Assembly: GCA_905236665.1 (NCBI GenBank)
Contig: CAJONF010000097.1
Coordinates: 1-7,959, forward strand
DNA from: an uncultured Selenomonadaceae bacterium
Lineage (GTDB): Bacteria; Bacillota; Negativicutes; Selenomonadales; Selenomonadaceae
Direction: 5' to 3'
DNA length: 7,959 nt
A program made the position numbers and the translations under genes. The notes below the pieces were generated by a model. That model saw only the letters and a program-made list of their open reading frames with translations, had not been told where the DNA came from and made no database searches. The first letter of the stretch is position 1; each line of letters begins with the position of its first letter. Positions 1-7,351 of this stretch are shown here, in pieces.

Positions 1-865
1 AGACGCGGCTTTGAACCAGTTCGCAACATCACTCGAAAGAACTGGCGCGGGCTATTTCGATTTTTATCTGTTGCACAATTTGGGCGAAGGTCGTACAAAA
101 TTTTTTGAAGAGTTCAAGATGTGGGATTTTGTTTTGGAGAAAAAGCGTGAGGGTTTGATTAAACACGTGGGATTTTCTTTCCATTCCACGCCCGAAGAGC
201 TCGACGAAATTTTAACTAAGCACCCTGAAGCGGAATTCGTTCAGCTACAGATAAATTACACGGACTGGGAAAATCCCGCAATTCAATCCCGCGGCTGTTA
301 CGAGGTGGCAAGTAAACACGGTAAGCCGCTTGTCATCATGGAGCCGATAAAGGGCGGAATGTTAGCAAATCCGCCGGAAGAAGTCGCAAAAGTTTTCAAA
401 GCGGCAAATCCGGACGCGTCGCTGGCATCGTGGGCAATTCGTTTTGCGGCGAGTTTGGACGGTGTTATTACTGTACTTTCCGGAATGAGCACGCTTGACC
501 AAATGGAAGACAACGTTAGCTACATGGAAAATTTCAAGCGGCTTGATGACGGTGAACAGGCAACCGTTGATGCGGCGCGAAAAGTTCTGGCGAGTATTCC
601 GATTATCCCCTGCACGACCTGCAATTATTGCGCAAAAGTCTGCCCTAACAATATCGGCATTAGCGGTTCGTTCACGGCAATGAATGTTTTGACGCTGTAC
701 AAAGATAAAAAGTTCGCGGCGAATCAATATCACTGGCTGGTTACGATGCATGATAAGAAAACTGCCGGCGAGTGTATTAAATGCGGCGCGTGCGAAAAAG
801 TTTGTCCGCAACATATAAAAATTCGCGGCGAACTGGTTAAAGTCGCGGCGGCTTTTGGTAAATGA
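1..865 (+). CDS. Aldo/keto reductase with C-terminal double 4Fe-4S domain (5' end outside window)
   Basis: This is the C-terminal part of a cytoplasmic NAD(P)H-dependent aldo/keto reductase fused to a ferredoxin-like domain. The frame is open from base 2, so the TTG at 11 is an internal Leu codon and roughly 80-100 N-terminal residues (NADPH-side strands, catalytic Asp/Tyr/Lys) lie upstream. Counting from that TTG, FDFYLLHN at residues 16-23 is the barrel strand carrying the family's catalytic His (H22). The TIM-barrel end includes VIMEPIKGG (108-116) and a GVITVLSGMS stretch (151-160). Two CxxCxxCxxxCP motifs follow (Cys 201/204/207/211 and 255/258/261/265), enough to ligate two [4Fe-4S] clusters. 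The family is known from anaerobes, and the clusters suggest electron transfer coupled to carbonyl reduction; the substrate cannot be read from sequence. The stop is 16 nt before the next gene, suggesting cotranscription. Family call very sure, function only general. Confidence 0.93.
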   Translation, partial: DAALNQFATSLERTGAGYFDFYLLHNLGEGRTKFFEEFKMWDFVLEKKREGLIKHVGFSFHSTPEELDEILTKHPEAEFVQLQINYTDWENPAIQSRGCYEVASKHGKPLVIMEPIKGGMLANPPEEVAKVFKAANPDASLASWAIRFAASLDGVITVLSGMSTLDQMEDNVSYMENFKRLDDGEQATVDAARKVLASIPIIPCTTCNYCAKVCPNNIGISGSFTAMNVLTLYKDKKFAANQYHWLVTMHDKKTAGECIKCGACEKVCPQHIKIRGELVKVAAAFGK

Positions 866-881
866 TTATTGCTTTTAGGAG

Positions 882-2174
882 TTGAAAGTTTTTTTGGACA
901 CAGGACTAATTCCACCTGCGCTGATAATTTTATTGGCGGCGATAAGCGGATATTTTTCGCTGATAGAAACTGCGCTGATAGAATGTCATCGTGGGCGGCT
1001 AGAAAAATTGGCGGAGGACGGCGATAAAAACGCTAACGCAGTCTTAAACATGGTAGAATCCCCCGCGCCGCTGAATGTCGCTCAAAGTGGAATAACCTTC
1101 ACGGGAATTTTAGCGGGTGTGTGCGCCATTTTAACCACGCCGCTAATTTCCGCGCAGATAAATTTTTCTGAACAAGCAGAAATAATTTCGGTGGCAATCG
1201 TGCTGGTTGCTACAACGTTTTTGTTCCTTCTGTTCGGAGAATTTTTACCTAAGCAGGTGGCTAAACGCGATCCCGAAAATCTTTTGCTTAGGAATTATAA
1301 AATGTTCCGGCTAATCGTGGCGATTATGAATCCGTTCGTTGCAATGCTGTCAACTGTGGCGAGGGGCATGGCGTTTATTTTCGGCGTGAATACCACTCAA
1401 AATGACGCTGTGACCGAAGACGAAGTTAAAGATTTAATCGAACAGGGCACCGAGGACGGTACGATTGAAAAATCCGAACAGGAAATGGTCGACAGGATTT
1501 TTGATATCGGCGACGAAACTGCCTATTCGCTCATGACGCCGCGTGTTAAAATTGTTTGGCTTGATTTGGCTGACGATTTGGAAAAAAATTTAAAAGTTGT
1601 ACAGGACAGCTCCTACACGATTTTTCCCGTTGGTTATGGCAGTTTGGACGATTGCCGCGGATTGATTTACGCTAAAGATTTATTAAATGCTATTTTGACG
1701 GACGGGCGCGAAATTAATTTAACCGCTCTGATAAAAAAAGCAAACTATGTGCCGCGAACTATGGAAGCTTTTCGCATTGTCGAAAAATTTCGTTCAAGCG
1801 GCATAACCGAAGCCATGGTCAACGACGAATACGGCGGCGTTATCGGCTTTATCACCCTGGACGACATTTTAAGCGAGATTGTCGACACTTCAGGTGATGA
1901 GGACATTGATCAGCAATTCAAACGCAACAAAGATAATTCGTGGACAGTGGACGGGCTTTGTGACATTGACGAGTTCAAAGAGCGTTTCGACATTGAGACT
2001 TTGCCCGATGAAGAGCACGATCACTTTCAAACGATGGGCGGCTTTGTTACTTCGCTGTTCGGCTATATTCCCAAAGTCGGCGAGGTTCGCGAATGGAACG
2101 GCTTCCGCTTTAAAGTAAAGGAAATGAACGGTATGCGCATTGGCAAAATTTTAATCACAGAATGCGACGCTTAA
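882..2174 (+). CDS. CNNM/CorC-HlyC family membrane protein with CBS pair
   Basis: An integral inner-membrane protein of the family that includes CorC/HlyC hemolysin-like proteins and bacterial CNNM Mg2+ transporters, about 430 aa, a usual length. The N-terminal DUF21 domain has four hydrophobic segments (about 9-29, 66-90, 98-122, 141-168), the SLIETAL signature at 26-32 and the conserved GEFLPKQVAKR at 119-129. The acidic linker EDEVKDLIEQGTEDG (179-193) leads to LMTPR (217-221) and a CBS pair (about 214-337), which in this family binds adenine nucleotide. The segment NDEYGGVIGFITLDDILSEI (314-333) is typical of the second CBS. A CorC/HlyC C-terminal domain covers about 350-427. The start is uncertain. 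TTG at 882 directly abuts AGGAG (877-881), which is too close for ideal initiation. TTG at 894 lies 12 nt after it, and a stop at 876-878 blocks anything further upstream. Probable role: Mg2+/divalent cation efflux or homeostasis; ion specificity not proven. Confidence 0.93.
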   Translation: MKVFLDTGLIPPALIILLAAISGYFSLIETALIECHRGRLEKLAEDGDKNANAVLNMVESPAPLNVAQSGITFTGILAGVCAILTTPLISAQINFSEQAEIISVAIVLVATTFLFLLFGEFLPKQVAKRDPENLLLRNYKMFRLIVAIMNPFVAMLSTVARGMAFIFGVNTTQNDAVTEDEVKDLIEQGTEDGTIEKSEQEMVDRIFDIGDETAYSLMTPRVKIVWLDLADDLEKNLKVVQDSSYTIFPVGYGSLDDCRGLIYAKDLLNAILTDGREINLTALIKKANYVPRTMEAFRIVEKFRSSGITEAMVNDEYGGVIGFITLDDILSEIVDTSGDEDIDQQFKRNKDNSWTVDGLCDIDEFKERFDIETLPDEEHDHFQTMGGFVTSLFGYIPKVGEVREWNGFRFKVKEMNGMRIGKILITECDA

Positions 2175-2184
2175 AAAATTTTTT

Positions 2185-2191
2185 AAAGGAG
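2185..2191 (+). promoter_or_regulatory. Ribosome binding site of the small membrane protein gene
   Basis: AAAGGAG lies 8 nt before the ATG at 2200, in the 25-nt gap after the CNNM stop. It supports both the start and the reality of the small downstream gene. Confidence 0.8.
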
Positions 2192-2199
2192 ATTATCTA

Positions 2200-2538
2200 A
2201 TGGCACGGCAGACAAAAAAAATTGCAAAGAGAATTCAGCCGAAAAAGAAAGCTGAACCCGAAAATAAAAAAAAGCCGGAGAAGGTCGGCAAAGATTATTT
2301 GCTAATTGCCGTGCTTGCATTGACAATCGTTTTTCTTTTAGTCGGTTGGCAAAATTTCACGGCACTAAATCGCGGACTTTATCTGGCACTGTTAGTTTCG
2401 CTGTCAACAACATATGCACGGCGGCATTATAATTTCACTGATACGCAAGATTTATGGATTGAGCGCGTGGGTATGGTGTCAATGGGTATGGCAATAGTCT
2501 TGTTTGTATTCGTCGTATATCAACAGTACTTTGCTTGA
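2200..2538 (+). CDS. Small three-helix membrane protein of unknown function
   Basis: 112 aa; I do not recognise a named family. The first 31 residues are a lysine-rich, proline-containing hydrophilic tail (KKIAKRIQPKKKAEPENKKK at 6-25), expected on the cytoplasmic side by the positive-inside rule. Three hydrophobic segments follow at about 32-50 (DYLLIAVLALTIVFLLVGW), 58-73 and 91-109. The loop between the second and third holds YARRHYNFTDTQDLWIERV. No signal peptidase site, cysteine pair or catalytic motif is visible. The gene has a good ribosome binding site, follows the CNNM gene by 25 nt and ends 16 nt before a terminator, so it is a real last gene of the operon. A helper of, or house-keeping companion to, the CNNM protein is possible, but position is the only evidence. 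Confidence 0.85.
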   Translation: MARQTKKIAKRIQPKKKAEPENKKKPEKVGKDYLLIAVLALTIVFLLVGWQNFTALNRGLYLALLVSLSTTYARRHYNFTDTQDLWIERVGMVSMGMAIVLFVFVVYQQYFA

Positions 2539-2554
2539 CAAACTCTAAATAAAA

Positions 2555-2580
2555 AGCGGCAGGAAGATTTTCTTGCCGCT
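2555..2580. terminator. Bidirectional intrinsic terminator between convergent operons
   Basis: A 10-bp stem (2555-2564 with 2571-2580, one G-T wobble) closes a 6-nt loop. On the + strand it is followed by CAA and eight T (2584-2591). On the - strand the flanking run (2555-2551) reads TTTTT and then ATTTAGAG. It can therefore end both the + strand reductase/CNNM unit and the - strand efflux operon. The last base of the stem is shared with the permease stop codon (2582-2580). Confidence 0.88.
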
Positions 2581-5500
2581 CAATTTTTTTTCTGATAAAC
2601 AGCCGCATACATGACAGGCAAAACTAACAGCGTCAGCACCGTAGCAACGAATAATCCGCCGGCGATTGAAACTGCCATTGGTCCCCAGAAAATACTTGTC
2701 ATCAGCGGCAACATTCCCAGAATCGCCGCCGCCGCAGTCAACATTATCGGGCGGAAACGCAAAATTGCCGAATCAATTATCGCCGCGTGAAGATTTTCTC
2801 CCGCCGCCAAGTGTTGCTGAATCTGGTCGATTAAAATTACAGAGTTGCGAATTATCATGCCATTCAATGCAATAACCCCCAACTGAGCTACGAATCCCAG
2901 CGGCTTTGATAAAATTATCATCGCGAAGATTACTCCGATTAAGCCGAGCGGTGCAGTTAAAAGCGTAAGCACCATTGCTTTTGCGTCGTTGAGTTGGAAC
3001 ATTAACAGCGTCATGATTATGAAGACGACAAGCGGTAACATTGCCACCAAATTCCCCGTGGATTTATCGCTTTCCTCTAAATCGCCGCCTGGTTCGATTG
3101 AGTAGCCGAGCGGTAAATTTTTTTGTAATTCTTTCGTTGCCTCCAATGCTTTTGTTGCCGCGTCGTTAGCTGTTCCGCTTAAAATATTCGCTTGCACGGT
3201 GATTGTCGGTTTCAAGTCGCGCCGCATAATCAAGCCATATTCCGCATCGTAAGAAATTTTTGCAATCTGTTCAAGTGGAACATAGCCCGCCGTGCCTAGG
3301 TATATCGGCAAATTTTTCAGCGCGGCAAGATTATTTCTGTCAGCGGCGGCAAGTCTCAAATCAATATCAATAGTTCTGTCGCCCGTATAAAATTCGGCAA
3401 CCTTTGCGCCGGTGATTTCCGTGTAAAGCGTGGACTTAACCGCCTGGCTTGTCATGCCCAGCGAGCGCAATTTATCTTGGTCAAGGTCAATGCGCACGAC
3501 TTTAGATTTTTCGTTCCAATCAAAATTAATGTCTGTAACATTTGAATCCTGCGCGATAAGGTCGGCAACTTCTTCGGCGAGCGTGTGAACTTTTTCAATG
3601 TCAACACCTGAAACGCGAATCATAATCGGATAATTGGCGGGCGGACCAGTTTGAATCAGTTGGATATTTGTTTTAACGAGCGGGAAATTTTCTTCCAGTT
3701 CATTGCGAATTTTTTTTATCAAAGCGTCGCGGTTATCTTCCTTTGCCGTGACAACAAATTTTGCCATATTATCGGCGTCAGCGGCGGGATTAATGGTTAA
3801 TACGAAACGCGGCGTATCCTGTCCAACGTAGTAAGCAAAATTTTTTAAGTTATCTCGTTCACTGTTCAAAAATTTTGCAAAACGTTCAGCTTCGGATTGC
3901 GTCGCCGCCATTGATGAACCTTCAGGCAAATTAAATTCTATCAAAATTTCGGGGCGAATCGACGGCGGGAAAAATTCTTCTTGCATCCAGCTTGAAACAA
4001 AAATTGTAGCCGCAATAGCTCCGATTACTCCGCTCAATACCAAAATTTTATTATCCAGAAAAATTTCTAGCACGCGTCGGAAAATTTTATAGAACCGGCT
4101 TTGATAGAGTTCATCTGCCGGCTTTTTTTCAATTTTAATTATGTACGTCCCGAATAGCGGCGCAACCATTACTGAAACAATCCACGAGAGTAACAGCGCG
4201 ATTGATACTACCCAAAACATATCGCGGCAAAATTCGCTAGCAATGCCTTTGGCGAACGCAACCGGTATAAAGCCCGCGCAGGTTATCAGCGTGCCGGTCA
4301 GCATTGGTTTAGCTGTGACGTTGAACGCGTGACACGCCGCCTCGAATTTCGACAGCCCACGTTCAAGTTGTACGCTCATCATTTCCACGGCAATCATCGC
4401 GTCATCAACGAGCAAGCCCAGCGCAATTATCAGCGAGCCTAAAGAAACTTTGTGCAAATCAATTCCCAGCGCGAACATAAAACAAAAAGTTCCTGCTAAT
4501 ACAAGCGGTATGCAACCTGCTACAACTAAGCCTGTTCTCACGCCCAAACTTGCAAAACTCACGGCAAGGACAATGACAATCGCCAAAATCAGCGTCTCGA
4601 CAAAATCGCCGATTGATTCTCTCACAACTTGCGGTTGATCGGAAACTTGATTGAGTTCTAAACCCAGCGGCAATTCAGCTTGAATTTGCTCAACCATATT
4701 TTCAAGCTCCTTGCCGAGCTCCAGAATATTTCCGCCGTCTTCCATTGAAACTGCAATTCCAATAGCGGGCTTGTCATTAAAAAACATTTTCGGCGCAGGC
4801 GGTTCAGAAAATTTTCTTTCAATCGTGGCAATGTCGCCGAGTCTAAAAATTTTTCCAGCGGCGTTTATCGGCAGATTTTTAATATCCTCCACGCTGTCAA
4901 AAATCCCCGTCACGCGCAGATAAACATTGTCGCTTGAAGTGTCAATCATTCCGGCGGGCGTCATTGCATTTTGCGTAGCCAGCGTGTTTGAAATAATTTG
5001 CGGACTTATTCCCAGTTCAGAAAGTTTCGTCTGCTCAATCTCCACGTAAACAATTTCGTTTTGCACGCCGATAAGTTCAATTTTTTTTACGGTTTTGATT
5101 TCGAGCATCAAGCGGCGAATTTTTTCCGCATATTGTCGAAGCTCTTCGTAAGAAAAGCCGTCACCGGTTAGCGCGTAAATCGAACCAAAAACTTCGTCGT
5201 AAGTATCGTTGAAAAAAGGTCCCATGACGCCTTCGGGCAATTCATCTTTTATATCGTTGCAATAATTTCTGACATCGTGCCAAGTCGGGTGAATTTCTTC
5301 GGTTAAAGGTTCGTCATTGAGTTCTACATAAATTATCGTTGCCCCTGGACGAGTTTCACTGTACAAGTTATCGAGGTGGGGAATATCCTGCAATTTTTTT
5401 TCAAGCTTATCGGTGACTTGCTCCTGCATTTCATCAGCCGTCGCGCCTGGCCAATACGCGGCAACAATCATTTGTCGGACAACAAATTTTGGATCTTCCA

Positions 5501-5606
5501 TGCGCCCCAAGCTGAAGTAAGAAAAAATTCCGCCGATAAATGCCACGGCGATAAAATACCAGACAATAGCGCGGTGATTGAGTGAGAGTTCAGTTAAATT
5601 TCTCAT
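2580..5606 (-). CDS. RND multidrug efflux permease (AcrB-type, HAE family)
   Basis: A full-length proton-driven inner-membrane efflux pump of the AcrB/MexB superfamily, 1008 aa from the ATG at 5606. TM1 is at about 10-32. The first periplasmic pore region follows, with YWPGATADEMQEQVTDKLEK at 51-70. TM2-TM6 lie at about 335-487 and TM7 at about 518-538, followed by the second pore region and TM8-TM12 at about 855-1002. The proton-relay pair is D401/D402 in LGLLVDDAMIAVEMM (TM4, matching D407/D408 of AcrB). In TM10 the motif is LNGMIIRNSVILIDQIQ, with R920-N921 where AcrB has K940-N941. The extended frame begins at a GTG (5615), but AGGTGAT (5617-5611) sits 6 nt before the ATG and is the better guide. 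The adaptor gene ends one base upstream (TGA-C-ATG), so translation is probably coupled. Substrates (drugs, bile acids, detergents or other) cannot be inferred. No outer-membrane channel gene follows. Confidence 0.96.
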   Translation of the reverse strand: MRNLTELSLNHRAIVWYFIAVAFIGGIFSYFSLGRMEDPKFVVRQMIVAAYWPGATADEMQEQVTDKLEKKLQDIPHLDNLYSETRPGATIIYVELNDEPLTEEIHPTWHDVRNYCNDIKDELPEGVMGPFFNDTYDEVFGSIYALTGDGFSYEELRQYAEKIRRLMLEIKTVKKIELIGVQNEIVYVEIEQTKLSELGISPQIISNTLATQNAMTPAGMIDTSSDNVYLRVTGIFDSVEDIKNLPINAAGKIFRLGDIATIERKFSEPPAPKMFFNDKPAIGIAVSMEDGGNILELGKELENMVEQIQAELPLGLELNQVSDQPQVVRESIGDFVETLILAIVIVLAVSFASLGVRTGLVVAGCIPLVLAGTFCFMFALGIDLHKVSLGSLIIALGLLVDDAMIAVEMMSVQLERGLSKFEAACHAFNVTAKPMLTGTLITCAGFIPVAFAKGIASEFCRDMFWVVSIALLLSWIVSVMVAPLFGTYIIKIEKKPADELYQSRFYKIFRRVLEIFLDNKILVLSGVIGAIAATIFVSSWMQEEFFPPSIRPEILIEFNLPEGSSMAATQSEAERFAKFLNSERDNLKNFAYYVGQDTPRFVLTINPAADADNMAKFVVTAKEDNRDALIKKIRNELEENFPLVKTNIQLIQTGPPANYPIMIRVSGVDIEKVHTLAEEVADLIAQDSNVTDINFDWNEKSKVVRIDLDQDKLRSLGMTSQAVKSTLYTEITGAKVAEFYTGDRTIDIDLRLAAADRNNLAALKNLPIYLGTAGYVPLEQIAKISYDAEYGLIMRRDLKPTITVQANILSGTANDAATKALEATKELQKNLPLGYSIEPGGDLEESDKSTGNLVAMLPLVVFIIMTLLMFQLNDAKAMVLTLLTAPLGLIGVIFAMIILSKPLGFVAQLGVIALNGMIIRNSVILIDQIQQHLAAGENLHAAIIDSAILRFRPIMLTAAAAILGMLPLMTSIFWGPMAVSIAGGLFVATVLTLLVLPVMYAAVYQKKN

Positions 5607-5607
5607 G

Positions 5608-6654
5608 TCAATCACCTGTCCTTACAGCTTGTCCTTCGTGCAATTTTTGAACACCAGCTACAACGACAATATCGCCCGCCTTCAGCCCGTGCACACGAAC
5701 ATTATTATCATCAAAGCCAGTGACTTCAACTTTTTTTGCAAAAACTTTCCCGCCGTCAACCAGCCAAACCTGCGCGGCGTCGCCCGTCTGATAAATCGCG
5801 TTGAGTGGCAAGATAATTTCGCTAGCAGAAATTTCACGCGTGGCAACGTTCGCCGTCATTCCCAGCTGAATATTTTGGACTTCAGGTAGAGAAATTTTTA
5901 CGGCAAAAGTTCGCGAATCAGGATCAGCCATGGGAGAAATTTCGCGGACGGTTCCTGTAACTTCATTGCCCGTCGCCCAAAAAGTTATCGAGACGCGTTG
6001 ACCAATTTGCACGGCAGAAATTTTATTTTCGGGAATGTTTACGACAACTTCAAGTTCGCCGGTCTGCACAAGAGTTAAAATATTTTGTCCCGCCGCAATG
6101 ACTTGTCCAACTTCCGCATTAACAGCCGAAATAACACCGTCAGCATTTGCGGTTAAGTTTGTGTATTCAAGCGCGTTTTCACTTTGGCGAGCCTGTGCAA
6201 CTGCCGCATCGTAAGCTGCTTTGGCGGCGTCGTATTGCGTTTTGAATTGATCTAGGACGGCGGCAGCTATAGCGTCTTCTTTAAAAAGTTCGCTGTAACG
6301 TTCGAGATTTGACTTGGCGAGCTGAAGTTGAGCTTTAGCCGAGGCAACTTGAGCTTGAGTGCTCCTAGATTGTTCGACGATATCTTTCGGGTCAAGCGTC
6401 ATTAAAACTTCGCCCGCCCTAACCAGCGAACCGGTCTGCACCTCACGCGAAATAATTTTCCCGCCGACTTGAAAAGATAAATTCGTTTCATAGCGACCGC
6501 GAACCACTCCCGAATAATTTTCTTCCTGCGCGGCTGTCGAAGCTGTAATCTGCTGAACTTTGACTACGGGCGGTTTAGGCGTTGCAACTTCGTTATCACC
6601 ACAGCCGGCGAGCAAAAAACTTGCGGCGATAATTGCTGACAAAAATTTTTTCAA
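5608..6654 (-). CDS. RND efflux periplasmic adaptor lipoprotein (membrane fusion protein, HlyD/AcrA type)
   Basis: The adaptor that links the RND permease to an outer-membrane channel; 348 aa from the TTG at 6654. A lipoprotein signal peptide (MKKFLSAIIAASFLLAGC) ends at the lipobox LAGC, with C18 the lipidated residue. A lipoyl/barrel-sandwich half is at about 58-90 (FQVGGKIISREVQTGSLVRA at 61-80). An alpha-helical hairpin rich in Ala/Gln/Lys covers about 91-165. The second lipoyl half is at 166-196 (NADGVISAVNAEVGQVIAAG at 170-189), the beta-barrel at about 200-275 and the membrane-proximal domain at about 278-346. The frame extends to an ATG at 6687, but that ATG overlaps a consensus -10 box and has no ribosome binding site. 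TTG 6654 has GGTGA 7 nt upstream and gives a classic Lys-Lys-hydrophobic signal peptide. First gene of the efflux operon; its stop (5610-5608) leaves one base before the permease ATG. Confidence 0.95.
   Translation of the reverse strand: MKKFLSAIIAASFLLAGCGDNEVATPKPPVVKVQQITASTAAQEENYSGVVRGRYETNLSFQVGGKIISREVQTGSLVRAGEVLMTLDPKDIVEQSRSTQAQVASAKAQLQLAKSNLERYSELFKEDAIAAAVLDQFKTQYDAAKAAYDAAVAQARQSENALEYTNLTANADGVISAVNAEVGQVIAAGQNILTLVQTGELEVVVNIPENKISAVQIGQRVSITFWATGNEVTGTVREISPMADPDSRTFAVKISLPEVQNIQLGMTANVATREISASEIILPLNAIYQTGDAAQVWLVDGGKVFAKKVEVTGFDDNNVRVHGLKAGDIVVVAGVQKLHEGQAVRTGD
5611..5617 (-). promoter_or_regulatory. Ribosome binding site of the RND permease, inside the adaptor gene
   Basis: On the - strand AGGTGAT matches the 3' half of the AGGAGGTGAT Shine-Dalgarno consensus. 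From AGGTG to the ATG at 5606 is 6 nt. The same bases encode the last Gly-Asp of the adaptor. If GTG 5615 were the start it would lie inside this site, which argues for ATG 5606. Confidence 0.75.
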
Positions 6655-6661
6655 ATGAAAT

Positions 6662-6666
6662 TCACC
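6662..6666 (-). promoter_or_regulatory. Ribosome binding site deciding the adaptor start
   Basis: GGTGA on the - strand lies 7 nt before the TTG at 6654-6652. No comparable site precedes the in-frame ATG at 6687. Confidence 0.6.
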
Positions 6667-6685
6667 GTCCCGAAAATTTTTCCGC

Positions 6686-6694
6686 ATTATAACA
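6686..6694 (-). promoter_or_regulatory. Extended -10 promoter of the RND efflux operon
   Basis: On the - strand TGTTATAAT (6694-6686) combines a perfect TATAAT hexamer (6691-6686) with the TGn extension. The position 17 bp upstream (6714-6709) reads TAGTTA, a poor -35, which is common where an extended -10 is used. A transcript would begin near 6679, about 25 nt before the TTG start. It lies about 38 nt downstream of the CarD gene's terminator. No clear inverted-repeat operator is visible around it. Confidence 0.7.
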
Positions 6695-6728
6695 TTTTTA
6701 AGGATTGGTAACTAGAAAAACTTTTGGC

Positions 6729-6759
6729 AAAAAAAAAAGCCGCTCACGAACGAGCGACT
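6729..6759 (-). terminator. Intrinsic terminator of the CarD-family gene
   Basis: Read on the - strand, an 8-bp stem (6759-6752 with 6745-6738, one T-G wobble) closes a 6-nt loop and is followed by ten T (6738-6729). It lies 18 nt after the CarD stop codon and separates that gene from the efflux operon promoter downstream. Confidence 0.9.
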
Positions 6760-6776
6760 TCAAACAAAAGGAGCGT

Positions 6777-7268
6777 TTATTCTTCGGACGACGATACGCC
6801 AATCAATTCGTCTATCCACGCGGTAACTTCTTCGGGCGATTTATCACACACGCAAACCAATTCGCTTATAACAAGTTGGCGCGATAAGTCAAGCAAACGT
6901 TTTTCGCCGCTGGAAATTTTTTTCTTGCTGTTTTGTCGCGATAAATTCCTGGCTATTGCCGCCGCGTCTAAAATATTCCCTGACTTTAGCCGATCCAAAT
7001 TCGTGTGAAATCTTTTGTTCCAACTGCCCTGCACCGGCTCGCTTTCTGCCTGCAAAACCTCAACAACTTTTTCTACTTGCGCGGGGCTGATTAATTCGCG
7101 CAATCCTGCTTCCGCCACTTTGTCGACCGGCAGCATAAGCTTCATGTTACCCATCGGAAGGCGAAAGACATAATACGAACTCACGACACCGCCAACTTCA
7201 TTTTCCTCAATACCCGTAATTTCCCCGGCACCGTGCATCGGATATACAAACTTATCGCCGATTTTCAA
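6777..7268 (-). CDS. CarD/CdnL/TRCF-domain transcriptional regulator
   Basis: A 163-aa RNA-polymerase-binding regulator of the CarD/CdnL family, near the usual length of 150-170 aa. The N-terminal Tudor-like RNAP interaction domain covers about 1-55 (MKIGDKFVYPMHGAGEITGI at 1-20 and YYVFRLPMGNMKLMLPVDKV at 32-51). The helical C-terminal DNA-contacting domain covers about 60-155, with W83 in GSWNKRFHTNLDRLKSGNIL (81-100), the region where mycobacterial CarD uses a Trp at the upstream edge of the -10 element. The frame continues upstream to a TTG at 7307, but those 13 residues overlap the promoter and ribosome binding site. TTG 7268, 9 nt after GGAGG, fits the family's usual start. In known members the protein stabilises open promoter complexes, often at rRNA promoters; which promoters it serves here is unknown. 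It is monocistronic, with its own promoter and terminator. Confidence 0.95.
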   Translation of the reverse strand: MKIGDKFVYPMHGAGEITGIEENEVGGVVSSYYVFRLPMGNMKLMLPVDKVAEAGLRELISPAQVEKVVEVLQAESEPVQGSWNKRFHTNLDRLKSGNILDAAAIARNLSRQNSKKKISSGEKRLLDLSRQLVISELVCVCDKSPEEVTAWIDELIGVSSSEE

Positions 7269-7274
7269 CTTATG

Positions 7275-7283
7275 CCACCTCCT
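7275..7283 (-). promoter_or_regulatory. Ribosome binding site of the CarD-family gene
   Basis: AGGAGGTGG on the - strand (7283-7275) is close to a perfect Shine-Dalgarno, with 6 nt between its end and the TTG at 7268. It fixes the start and rules out the longer frame beginning at 7307. Confidence 0.88.
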
Positions 7284-7297
7284 GCTAGATTTTTTAT

Positions 7298-7326
7298 ATT
7301 CTATCAAAGACGCCGCCGAAAAGCAA
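7298..7326 (-). promoter_or_regulatory. Promoter of the CarD-family gene
   Basis: On the - strand a -35 TTGCTT (7326-7321) and a -10 TAGAAT (7303-7298) are separated by exactly 17 bp. The -10 is preceded by TGA, an extended -10 element. The expected transcription start near 7291 gives a leader of about 23 nt that contains the ribosome binding site. Confidence 0.75.
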
Positions 7327-7351
7327 ATAACCTAGACACCTGCTCTCTACA

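Noticed and set aside
362..814. Open - strand frame of 150 codons
   Set aside because: Antisense to the aldo/keto reductase, whose Cys motifs and barrel sequence are unmistakable; the translation is Arg/Cys-rich with no domain.
5578..5889. Open + strand frame of about 103 codons
   Set aside because: Antisense to the adaptor C-terminus and permease N-terminus, both clearly recognisable; no ribosome binding site; a shadow frame.
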